Below, in pieces: positions 34,234-43,801 of a DNA stretch of 64,000 bases. A program made the translations under genes and the position numbers. The notes under the pieces are model-generated. The model had not been told where the DNA came from. It saw nothing but the letters and a program-made list of their open reading frames with translations, and did not search any database. Source of the DNA: an uncultured beta proteobacterium (GTDB lineage: Bacteria; Pseudomonadota; Gammaproteobacteria; Burkholderiales; Burkholderiaceae_C); NCBI GenBank assembly GCA_903828665.1, contig CAIKMZ010000078.1:56672-120671 (forward strand), given 5' to 3'. How positions within the stretch are numbered: the stretch's first letter is position 1; each line of letters begins with the position of its first letter.

Positions 34234-35187
34234 TCATGCACCGGACTTGCGCATCAGCGTGCTTTTTCCGAACAGACTTTCGATTAGATCAACGGCCAGT
34301 TCCGCGGTCTGATTGCGAACGTCGAGCGCCGGGTTGAGTTCGACCACGTCGAGTGAGGCCAGGCGAGCGGTATCGGCGATCATCTCCATGCAGAGCTGCG
34401 CTTCGCGGTAGGTGGGGCCGCCGCGCACGGTGGTGCCGACGCCCGGCGCAATGCTGGGGTCCAGGAAATCGACATCAAGACTGACGTGCAGATGTGTGTT
34501 GGCATCGAGTACGGCCAACGCAAGCTCCATGCCATGGCGCATGCCCATCTCGTCGATGTAGCGCATGTCGAAGACTTCAATGCCGATGTCATGCACCAGA
34601 CGCTTCTCGCCGGCATCGACGCTGCGAATGCCGATCTGGCGAATTTCCCTGGGGCGCAGCGCCGGACCGGGCACGCCGATGTCGATCAGTTCCCGCGGCC
34701 CGTGTCCGAGCAGGCAGGCCACCGGCATGCCATGGATGTTGCCGCTCGGTGTGAGCGTGGCGGTATTGAAATCGGCGTGCGCGTCAAACCACAGCACGCG
34801 CAGCTTCTTGCCCTGCTCGCGGCAATGCCGCGCCACCGCGCTGATGGAGCCGATCGCCAGGCAATGGTCGCCGCCGAGCATGATCGGCAGACGATTCGCC
34901 GCCAACTCGGCGTACGTCGCCGCATGCACCAGGCGGTTCCATTGCACGACCTCGCCAAGGTGCCGAAAACCGTTGACCGCCTCTTGCCACGGGTTAGCCG
35001 GCCCGACCAGATTGCCGCAGTCTTTGACGTCGCGGCCAAAGCGGGCAATCGCCTGCGCGATGCCCGCCACGCGCAAGGCCTCCGGCCCCATGCGCGCGCC
35101 CAGGGTGCCGGCGCCGATATCGGTGGGCACGCCGATCAGGCTGACGCCGCGAGGAAGCGGTGGGGGTGCGGCGTCGGTATTGATCAT
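34234..35187 (-). CDS. rocF: Arginase
   Basis: GGDHCLAIGSISA, WFDAHADFNTATLTPSGNIHGMPVACLLG and SLDVDFLDPSIAPGVGTTVRGGPTYREAQLCME motifs. Confidence 0.93.
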   Translation of the reverse strand: MINTDAAPPPLPRGVSLIGVPTDIGAGTLGARMGPEALRVAGIAQAIARFGRDVKDCGNLVGPANPWQEAVNGFRHLGEVVQWNRLVHAATYAELAANRLPIMLGGDHCLAIGSISAVARHCREQGKKLRVLWFDAHADFNTATLTPSGNIHGMPVACLLGHGPRELIDIGVPGPALRPREIRQIGIRSVDAGEKRLVHDIGIEVFDMRYIDEMGMRHGMELALAVLDANTHLHVSLDVDFLDPSIAPGVGTTVRGGPTYREAQLCMEMIADTARLASLDVVELNPALDVRNQTAELAVDLIESLFGKSTLMRKSGA

Positions 35188-36245
35188 GCCGCCAGCGCCA
35201 ATGTCTTGATACCGGGTCGGACCAGGCTGAAAAGGTCTTTCGGGTTCGCCAATTCCGGGATCAGGGACACCTGCTGCCCCATGCCCAGCGCCCGGGCGCT
35301 GTCGCGCATGAAGCGCAGCGCCGAGTAGTCTTCCAGCGCGAAGCCGACCGAGTCGAACAGCGTGACCTGGCGGTCGCTGCTGCGGCCAACGGCCTTGCCA
35401 CTGAGCACCTGCCAGAGTTCAGTCACTGCAAAGTCCGCCGGCATATGTTGCAGGTCGCCTTCGACGCGGGTCTGGGGTTCGTACTCGACGAAGACCGAGG
35501 CGCCGCGCAGCACGTCCGGGTGCAATTCGGTCTTGCCGGGGCAGTCGCCGCCGACGCCATTGATGTGCATGCCGGGCTCGATCAGAGCAGGCGTCAGAAT
35601 CGTGGCGTTGGTCTTGTCGGCAGTCACGGTGGTCACTATATCCGAGCCACGCACCGCTTCGGCGATGCTGGCGCAGGGAATCAGGCGCAGCGCCGTGTGC
35701 TGCAGGTTGCGCATCAGCTTGGTGGTGGCGGCACGGTCCGTGTCGTAAAGGCGGATTTCCTCGATGCCCAGCAGATGATGAAAGGCCAGCGCTTGGAACT
35801 CGCTTTGCGCGCCGTTGCCGATCAGCGCCATGCGCCGGCTGTCCGGGCGCGCCAGCGCCCGTGCGGCGACGACCGACATGGCCGCGGTGCGCAGCGCCGT
35901 GGTCAAGGTCAGCTCACTGAGCAAGGTCGGTATGCCCGTGGCCACATCGGCCAGCACACCGAAAGCCATCACGGTGGACAGCCCGATATGCGTGTTCTTC
36001 GGGTGCCCGTTGACGTACTTGAAGGCATAGGTCGTGGCGTCGGAGATCGGCATCAGTTCGATGACGCCATCCGTTGAGTGGTTGGCGACGCGCGCGCTCT
36101 TGTCGAAATCCTGCCAGCGCAGGAAATCGTCCGTGATGTAGTCGGCCACGCCGCGCAGGGCGGTGGCCAGGCCGAGTTCGGTGACGAGGGCTGCGACATC
36201 CTGGGCGCTGAGAAATTGGGTTTGGACGAGTGGCGTGGGCTTCAT
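35184..36245 (-). CDS. ocd: Ornithine cyclodeaminase
   Basis: GNGAQSEFQALAFHHLLGIEEIRLYD, HINGVGGDCPGKTELHPDVL; ATG at 36245. Confidence 0.92.
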   Translation of the reverse strand: MKPTPLVQTQFLSAQDVAALVTELGLATALRGVADYITDDFLRWQDFDKSARVANHSTDGVIELMPISDATTYAFKYVNGHPKNTHIGLSTVMAFGVLADVATGIPTLLSELTLTTALRTAAMSVVAARALARPDSRRMALIGNGAQSEFQALAFHHLLGIEEIRLYDTDRAATTKLMRNLQHTALRLIPCASIAEAVRGSDIVTTVTADKTNATILTPALIEPGMHINGVGGDCPGKTELHPDVLRGASVFVEYEPQTRVEGDLQHMPADFAVTELWQVLSGKAVGRSSDRQVTLFDSVGFALEDYSALRFMRDSARALGMGQQVSLIPELANPKDLFSLVRPGIKTLALAA

Positions 36246-36369
36246 GATGCTGCTTTCGGGTAAGTAGTAGGCAGTGTCCCAAGAAGGCAAGATAATGTAA
36301 ATTAGCAACTTTGCTAGCTTATTGCCAGAAATTTATCAAATAGTCAGACATTGATGTCATAATGCCAAC

Positions 36370-36795
36370 ATGGATGAAACAGATCAGCAACTGCTGTCGC
36401 TTCTGCGCAAGGACGCCCGCACCAGCGTCGCGACGCTGGCGCAAAAGCTCGGCGTCTCGCGCGGAACGGTCAGCAACCGTGTGACCAAGCTCGAAGACGC
36501 CGGTGTCATCGTCGGCTACACGGTGCGCCTCAAGCCCGACGCGCAGCCCGCCGAGATCGGCGCCTGGATGAGCGTGGCCGTGGAAGGCAACGAAACGCGC
36601 TCGGTGATTGCCAGCCTGCTCGGCGAGCCCGGCGTGGCCAGCCTGCATGACACCAATGGCCGCTGGGACCTGCTGGCGGAACTGCGCGCCTCCAATCTTG
36701 CCGAGTTGTCGCAGATACTGGAGCGCATCCGGCTCGTGCGCGGCATCAGCAGCACCGAGACCAGCATCCACCTGCAAACCTATCGCCTGTCATGA
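36370..36795 (+). CDS. Lrp/AsnC family regulator (tandem copy 1)
   Basis: DETDQQLLSLLRKDARTSVATLAQKLGVSRGTVSNRVTKLEDAGVIVGYTV. Confidence 0.92.
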   Translation: MDETDQQLLSLLRKDARTSVATLAQKLGVSRGTVSNRVTKLEDAGVIVGYTVRLKPDAQPAEIGAWMSVAVEGNETRSVIASLLGEPGVASLHDTNGRWDLLAELRASNLAELSQILERIRLVRGISSTETSIHLQTYRLS

Positions 36796-37268
36796 CCGAC
36801 ACTCTGCCTGAACTCGACCGCATCGACATCAAGATCCTGCGCTGCCTGCAGGAAGACGGCCGCCTATCCAACCTCAAGCTGGCCGAAAGCGTGGCGCTGT
36901 CACCGACGGCCGTGCTGGCGCGCGTGCAGCGCCTGACCAAGGACGGCTACATCCTCGGCTACGAGGCGCGCCTCAATCCGCTCAAGCTCGGTGCCGGCCT
37001 GATGGTGTTTGTGGAAGTGCTGCTCGACCGCACCACGCCCAATGTGTTCGAAGCCTTCAAGGCCGCCGTGCAGGTGCGCGCCGAAATCATGGAATGCCAC
37101 ATGGTGGCCGGCGGCTTCGACTACCTGCTCAAGACCCGCATGGCCGACATGAGCGCCTACCGTGAATTTGCCGGCACGGTCTTATGGCAGCTGCCGGGCG
37201 TGCGCGAAACCCGCACCTATGCCGTGATGGAAGAGGTCAAGAACTCGACGCATCTGGCGCTGCGCTGA
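36792..37268 (+). CDS. Lrp/AsnC family regulator (tandem copy 2)
   Basis: LDRIDIKILRCLQEDGRLSNLKLAESVALSPTAVLARVQRLTKDGYILGY; ATGA overlap with copy 1. Confidence 0.92.
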   Translation: MTDTLPELDRIDIKILRCLQEDGRLSNLKLAESVALSPTAVLARVQRLTKDGYILGYEARLNPLKLGAGLMVFVEVLLDRTTPNVFEAFKAAVQVRAEIMECHMVAGGFDYLLKTRMADMSAYREFAGTVLWQLPGVRETRTYAVMEEVKNSTHLALR

Positions 37269-37956
37269 TTGCCTTCGGTCGCCCGCCAAAGATCGCCGTC
37301 CCCACCCGCACCATCGTGCTGCCGGACTGGATGGCCGCTTCCAGATCGGCGCTCATGCCCATGGACAGGGTGTCGAGCCCCAGACCGGCGGCATTCAATT
37401 CGTCGAAGACGGCCTTGACCCGGGCAAACACGGCGCAGGCCGCCGTGAAATCGCTGACCGGCTCCGGGATGCTCATGACGCCACGCAGGCGCAGGTTCGG
37501 CAACGCGGCCACCTGCTGCGCCAGTGCCAGCGCCTCTTCCGGCGGCACGCCCGACTTGCTGGCACCGCCGTCGACGTTGACCTGGATGCAGACCTGCAGC
37601 GGCGCCAGCGGCGCCGGGCGCTGCTCGCTCAGGCGCTGCGCGATCTTGAATCGGTCCACGGTATGGACCCAGTCGAAATGCTCGGCCACCAGTCGCGTCT
37701 TGTTGCTCTGGATCGGACCGATGCAGTGCCACTGCAGCGGCAGGTGGCGCAGTTCGGTGATCTTCTGCACCGCTTCCTGGATGTAGTTTTCGCCAAACGC
37801 CTGCTGCCCGGCGGCGCAGGCCTGCGCAACGGCCTGCGCGTCAAAAGTCTTGGACACCGCAAGGACGGCGACCGTCCCGGCATCGCGTCCGGCGGCCCGG
37901 CAGGCGGCGTCAACGCGCTCGCGCACCCTGTGCAGGTTTTTCTCAATCGTGGTCAT
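37237..37956 (-). CDS. yggS: YggS family PLP homeostasis protein
   Basis: VAVLAVSKTFDAQAVAQACAAGQQAFGENYIQEAVQKI..WHCIGPIQSNKTRLVAEHFDWVHTVDR. Confidence 0.93.
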   Translation of the reverse strand: MTTIEKNLHRVRERVDAACRAAGRDAGTVAVLAVSKTFDAQAVAQACAAGQQAFGENYIQEAVQKITELRHLPLQWHCIGPIQSNKTRLVAEHFDWVHTVDRFKIAQRLSEQRPAPLAPLQVCIQVNVDGGASKSGVPPEEALALAQQVAALPNLRLRGVMSIPEPVSDFTAACAVFARVKAVFDELNAAGLGLDTLSMGMSADLEAAIQSGSTMVRVGTAIFGGRPKAISAAPDASSS

Positions 37957-37991
37957 AATTGCCCCTAGCGTAACAAACCACCAAGGACCCT

Positions 37992-39035
37992 GTGGACATT
38001 ACCCAATTACTGGCCTTCAGCGTCAAAAACAACGCATCCGATCTGCATCTGTCGGCCGGTCTGCCGCCAATGATCCGCGTGCACGGCGACGTGCGGCGCA
38101 TCAACGTTGAGCCGCTTGATCACAAGCAGGTGCACGCCATGGTGTATGACATCATGAACGACACGCAGCGCAAGCATTTCGAGGAGTTCCTTGAGATCGA
38201 CTTTTCGTTCGAGATCGAAGGCCTGGCGCGCTTTCGCGTCAACGCCTTCAACCAGCAGCGCGGCGCGGGCGCGGTGTTCCGCACCATTCCAAGCAAGATC
38301 CTGACGCTCGAGCAGCTCAACGCGCCCAAGATTTTCGGCGATCTAGCCTTGAAGCCGCGCGGCATGGTGCTGGTGACGGGACCGACCGGATCGGGCAAGT
38401 CGACCACGCTGGCCGCCATGGTGAACTACCTCAATGAGACCGAATTCGGCCACATCCTGACCGTGGAAGACCCGATCGAGTTCGTGCACGAATCCAAGAA
38501 GTGCCTGGTGAATCAGCGCGAGGTCGGCCCGCACACGCTGAGCTTTGCCGCCGCGCTGCGCTCGGCGCTGCGCGAAGACCCGGACGCCATCCTGGTGGGC
38601 GAAATGCGCGATCTGGAGACGATCCGTCTGGCCATGACCGCTGCCGAAACCGGCCACCTGGTGTTCGGCACCCTGCACACCTCGAGCGCGGCCAAGACCA
38701 TCGACCGCATCATCGACGTCTTTCCCGGTGAGGAAAAGGAAATGATCCGCGCCATGCTGTCCGAATCCCTGCAGGCCGTGATCTCGCAGACCCTGTGCAA
38801 GAAGAAGGACGGTCAGGGCCGCGTGGCGGCGCATGAAATCATGCTCGGCACCAGCGCCATACGCAACCTGATCCGTGAAGCCAAGGTGGCGCAGATGTAT
38901 TCGTCGATCCAGACCGGCAACAGCGTGGGCATGCAGACGCTCGACCAGAACCTGACGGATCTGGTCAAACGCAACGTCATCAGCGCTGCCGAAGCGCGCT
39001 CCAAGGCCAAGATTCCCGAGAATTTCCCCGGCTAA
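37992..39035 (+). CDS. pilT: Type IV pilus retraction ATPase PilT
   Basis: MDITQLLAFSVKNNASDLHLSAGLPPMIRVHG..GPTGSGKSTTLAAM; GTG start. Confidence 0.95.
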   Translation: MDITQLLAFSVKNNASDLHLSAGLPPMIRVHGDVRRINVEPLDHKQVHAMVYDIMNDTQRKHFEEFLEIDFSFEIEGLARFRVNAFNQQRGAGAVFRTIPSKILTLEQLNAPKIFGDLALKPRGMVLVTGPTGSGKSTTLAAMVNYLNETEFGHILTVEDPIEFVHESKKCLVNQREVGPHTLSFAAALRSALREDPDAILVGEMRDLETIRLAMTAAETGHLVFGTLHTSSAAKTIDRIIDVFPGEEKEMIRAMLSESLQAVISQTLCKKKDGQGRVAAHEIMLGTSAIRNLIREAKVAQMYSSIQTGNSVGMQTLDQNLTDLVKRNVISAAEARSKAKIPENFPG

Positions 39036-39057
39036 TCCAGTCTATTTAGGAGCCCTG

Positions 39058-40194
39058 ATGGAACGCGATCAAGCCACAAAATTCGTCAACGACCTGCTCA
39101 AGCTGATGGTCAGCCGCGGCGGCAGCGACTTGTTCATCACGGCCGAGTTTCCGCCGGCGATCAAGGTCGACGGCAAGGTCACCAAGGTCTCGCCGCAGCC
39201 GCTCAACGCGACGCACACGCTGGCCCTGGCGCGCTCGGTCATGAACGACAAGCAGGTAGCCGAGTTCGAGCGCACCAAGGAATGCAACTTCGCCATCGCG
39301 CCGCCCAACGTCGGGCGTTTTCGCGTCAACGCCTTCGTCCAGCAGGGCAAGGTCGGCATGGTGCTACGCGTGATTCCGCTGAGCGTGCCCACCATCGACG
39401 GTCTGGGCATGCCGGCCATCCTGAAGGAAGTCGCGATGACCAAACGCGGCCTGTGCATCTTGGTGGGCGCCACCGGCTCGGGCAAGTCGACCACGCTCGC
39501 CGCGATGGTGGACTGGCGCAACGACAACTCGTTCGGCCACATCATCACGGTCGAGGACCCGATCGAGTTCGTGCACACGCACAAGAACTGCGTAGTGACG
39601 CAGCGCGAGGTCGGCATCGATACCGACAGTTGGGAAGCGGCCCTGAAGAACACTCTGCGGCAGGCGCCCGACGTGATCCTGATGGGCGAAATCCGCGACC
39701 GCGAAACCATGGAGCATGCCGTCGCCTTTGCCGAGACCGGCCACCTGTGCCTGGCCACGCTGCATGCCAACAGCGCCAATCAGGCGCTCGACCGCATCAT
39801 CAATTTCTTCCCCGAGGAGCGGCGCGCGCAGTTGCTGATGGACCTCTCGCTCAACCTCAAAGGGATGATCTCGCAGCGGCTGATTCCCAAGCAGGACAGC
39901 AAGGGACGACTGGCCGTGGTCGAGGTCATGCTCAACTCGCCCCTGATCTCGGACCTGATCTTCAAGGGCGAGGTCAGCGAGATCAAGGAGATCATGAAGA
40001 AGAGCCGGGAGATGGGCATGCAGACCTTTGACCAGGCCCTGTTCGATGCTTACGAGGACAACCTGATCAGCTACGAAAACGCCTTGCGCAACGCCGATTC
40101 CGTCAACGACCTGCGCCTGCAGATCAAACTCAACAGCCAGCGCGGCAAGACCCAGGACCTGAGCGCCGGCACAGAAAACTTCTCCATCGTATGA
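39058..40194 (+). CDS. pilU: PilT/PilU family type IVa pilus ATPase
   Basis: PilT paralogue directly downstream; GATGSGKSTTLAAMVDWRN. Confidence 0.93.
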   Translation: MERDQATKFVNDLLKLMVSRGGSDLFITAEFPPAIKVDGKVTKVSPQPLNATHTLALARSVMNDKQVAEFERTKECNFAIAPPNVGRFRVNAFVQQGKVGMVLRVIPLSVPTIDGLGMPAILKEVAMTKRGLCILVGATGSGKSTTLAAMVDWRNDNSFGHIITVEDPIEFVHTHKNCVVTQREVGIDTDSWEAALKNTLRQAPDVILMGEIRDRETMEHAVAFAETGHLCLATLHANSANQALDRIINFFPEERRAQLLMDLSLNLKGMISQRLIPKQDSKGRLAVVEVMLNSPLISDLIFKGEVSEIKEIMKKSREMGMQTFDQALFDAYEDNLISYENALRNADSVNDLRLQIKLNSQRGKTQDLSAGTENFSIV

Positions 40195-41099
40195 GCAGCA
40201 TCAACCCAAAGACTTACGAAGCAAGCACCCCACGCCGCCTTGCCTTTCTCGGCCTGGGCGTGATGGGTTACCCGATGGCGGGTCACCTGGTGCGCGCCGG
40301 GCATCAGGTGACCGTGTACAACCGGACTCCCGCCAGGGCCATAGCCTGGTGCGCCGAGTTCGCGACCGCATCAAGCCACGCAGCCACGCCCAAACTGGCC
40401 GTGCAGCAGGCTGATATCGTCTTTTGCTGCGTCGGCAACGACGACGACCTGCGCAGCGTGACGCTCGGCGCGGACGGCGCCTTTGCCGGCATGAAGCCCA
40501 GTGCGCTGCTGGTCGATCACACCACGGCCTCGGCCAATGTGGCGCGCGAACTGTCGCTGGCCGCCAGCAAACTTGGACTGCAGTTCCTGGACGCGCCGGT
40601 ATCGGGTGGACAAGCCGGCGCGCAGAACGGCCTGCTGACCGTCATGTGCGGCGGCGCGCAGGTGGCCTTCGATGCGGCGCAGCCGGTGGCAATGGCGTTT
40701 TCGCGCGCCTTCACGCTGCTGGGCGACAGCGGCGCCGGGCAGCTGGCCAAGATGGTGAACCAGATCTGCATCGCCGGTCTCGTGCAAGGCCTGAGCGAGG
40801 CGATCGCCTTTGGCCAGCAAGCCGGGCTCGACATGAATCAGGTACTCGATGTCATCGGCAAGGGCGCGGCACAAAGCTGGCAGATGGACAACCGCGGCAA
40901 GACCATGGTCGAGGGCAAGTTCGACTTCGGCTTTGCCGTCGACTGGATGCGCAAGGACCTGGGGCTGGTGCTCGACGAGGCCAAGCGCAACGGTGCGCGG
41001 TTGCCGGTGACGGCCCTGGTGGACCAGTTTTATGCCGATGTGCAGCAGATGGGCGGACGGCGCTGGGATACCTCCAGCCTGATCAAGCGGTTGAAGTAA
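40191..41099 (+). CDS. NAD(P)-dependent oxidoreductase, 3-hydroxyisobutyrate dehydrogenase family
   Basis: FLGLGVMGYPMAGHLVRAGHQVTVYNRT and DAPVSGGQAGAQNGLLTVMCGG. Confidence 0.9.
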   Translation: MSSINPKTYEASTPRRLAFLGLGVMGYPMAGHLVRAGHQVTVYNRTPARAIAWCAEFATASSHAATPKLAVQQADIVFCCVGNDDDLRSVTLGADGAFAGMKPSALLVDHTTASANVARELSLAASKLGLQFLDAPVSGGQAGAQNGLLTVMCGGAQVAFDAAQPVAMAFSRAFTLLGDSGAGQLAKMVNQICIAGLVQGLSEAIAFGQQAGLDMNQVLDVIGKGAAQSWQMDNRGKTMVEGKFDFGFAVDWMRKDLGLVLDEAKRNGARLPVTALVDQFYADVQQMGGRRWDTSSLIKRLK

Positions 41100-41114
41100 C
41101 TCGCTTCAATTGAC

Positions 41115-41145
41115 GGCATGCATTGCGGGTCAAACCCGCAATGAC
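41115..41145. repeat. Dispersed palindromic intergenic repeat, copy A (half element)
   Basis: gCATTGCGGGTcaaACCCGCAATGac inverted repeat. Confidence 0.75.
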
Positions 41146-41155
41146 AAGACCCAAC

Positions 41156-42390
<1,235 letters not shown>

Positions 42391-42401
42391 TTAACCTGCG
42401 C

Positions 42402-42788
42402 TTAACAGGCCTCAAACGCCGCAGGCAACAACTCGATGCCCGATGGCTCGATCAGTACCACGTCGAAACGGCAGGCAGGCGGTGTGCGCAGCCGCATCAG
42501 GTAGTGCCGCGCGGCAAAGACGATGCGCTGCTGTTTGGTGGCGCTGATGCTGGCAGCGGCCCCGCCGTGGCTGGCGCCGCCGCGCTGGCGCACCTCGACG
42601 AACACCGTTGTGCCGTCGGGCGCGCGCATGATCAGGTCGATTTCGCCGCCGCCGCGCCCGGGCGTCCGATAATTGCGCTCCAGAAGACGCAAACCGTGCC
42701 GCTGCAGGAATTGCAGCGCTGCATCTTCAGCCGCGTCCCCGGCCTGTTTGGTGCTTGCGGCCCCGGTCTTGTTGTGAGGAAGAACCAT
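42402..42788 (-). CDS. YraN family (UPF0102) endonuclease-like protein
   Basis: AEDAALQFLQRHGLRLLERNYRTPGRGGGEIDLIMRAPDGTTVFVEVRQR. Confidence 0.9.
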   Translation of the reverse strand: MVLPHNKTGAASTKQAGDAAEDAALQFLQRHGLRLLERNYRTPGRGGGEIDLIMRAPDGTTVFVEVRQRGGASHGGAAASISATKQQRIVFAARHYLMRLRTPPACRFDVVLIEPSGIELLPAAFEAC

Positions 42789-43711
42789 TGATTGCCACCC
42801 ATGCTGTTGCCTATGCCCTGGCCCTGCGCGCCGCGTCCGAGGCGGCGGCCGGCCAGAATTATCCGCCCGGCGCGCTCTATATGGTGGCCACGCCGATCGG
42901 CAACCTGGCCGACATCACGCTGCGCGCGCTGCACGTGCTGCAACTGGCCGATGCCATCGCCTGCGAGGACACACGCCACACCCAGGCCATGCTGCGCGCG
43001 TACGGCATCGACAAGGGCAGTGCCCAGCTGCTCGCCGTGCACCAGCACAACGAAGCGCAGGCGGCGCAGGCGGTGATCGAGCGGCTGCGCCGGGGTGAGC
43101 GCGTGGCCTACGCCAGCGATGCCGGCACACCCGCCATCAGCGACCCCGGCGCGCGCCTTGTCGCAGCCGTGCGCGCCGCCGGTATGGCGGCCATTCCATT
43201 GCCGGGCGCCAGCAGCGTGACGGCCGCGCTCAGCGTGGCGGGCATGGCCGACGAGGACGTGCAAGCCGGCGCGTTTGTCTTTGCCGGCTTCCTGTCGAGC
43301 AAAGCGGGTGAGCGCGCCAGCGCAGTCGAGGCCTTGCGCCTGGAAGCGCGCAGCGTGGTCCTGCTCGAAGCACCGCACCGCATCGAAGCGCTGGCCGCGG
43401 CGCTGGCCGGTCTCGGATCCCGCTCTCTGACCATCGGGCGCGAGTTGACCAAGCAGTTTGAAGAGATCGCGACCATCAGCGCGGAGGGTTTTCCGGCCTG
43501 GCTGGCGCAGGACGCCAACCGGCTGCGCGGCGAGTTCGTGCTGGTGCTGCACCCCGCGCCCGCTGCGGCGCACAGCGGCCCCGACAGCCGCGTGCTGGAA
43601 CTGCTATTGCCTCATCTGCCGCTGAAAACCGCCGTCAAGCTGGCCGCCGACATCACCGGCGAGCCGCGCAACGCGCTGTACGAACTGGCGCTGAGTCTGA
43701 AGAAGGATTAG
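42788..43711 (+). CDS. rsmI: 16S rRNA (cytidine(1402)-2'-O)-methyltransferase
   Basis: LYMVATPIGNLADITLRALHVLQLADAIACEDTRHTQAMLRAYGI; divergent to yraN; start uncertain. Confidence 0.92.
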   Translation: MIATHAVAYALALRAASEAAAGQNYPPGALYMVATPIGNLADITLRALHVLQLADAIACEDTRHTQAMLRAYGIDKGSAQLLAVHQHNEAQAAQAVIERLRRGERVAYASDAGTPAISDPGARLVAAVRAAGMAAIPLPGASSVTAALSVAGMADEDVQAGAFVFAGFLSSKAGERASAVEALRLEARSVVLLEAPHRIEALAAALAGLGSRSLTIGRELTKQFEEIATISAEGFPAWLAQDANRLRGEFVLVLHPAPAAAHSGPDSRVLELLLPHLPLKTAVKLAADITGEPRNALYELALSLKKD

Positions 43712-43729
43712 CCGCAGCGCCCATGGCTT

Positions 43730-43799
43730 GTCATGCCGGACTCGATCCGGCATCCATGCCACACGAGCCAGGAATGGCGGGCAGGACCCGCGATGATGG
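43730..43799. repeat. Dispersed palindromic intergenic repeat, copy B
   Basis: TCATGCCGGACTCGATCCGGCATCCA .. GGAATGGCGGGCAGGACCCGCGATGA. Confidence 0.75.
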
Positions 43800-43801
43800 C
43801 A

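Noticed and set aside
40191-41099. 3-hydroxyisobutyrate dehydrogenase-family gene as the 2-(hydroxymethyl)glutarate dehydrogenase of a nicotinate pathway
   Set aside because: It is 25 kb away, coupled to pilT/pilU; no evidence linking it to the nicotinate-type locus.
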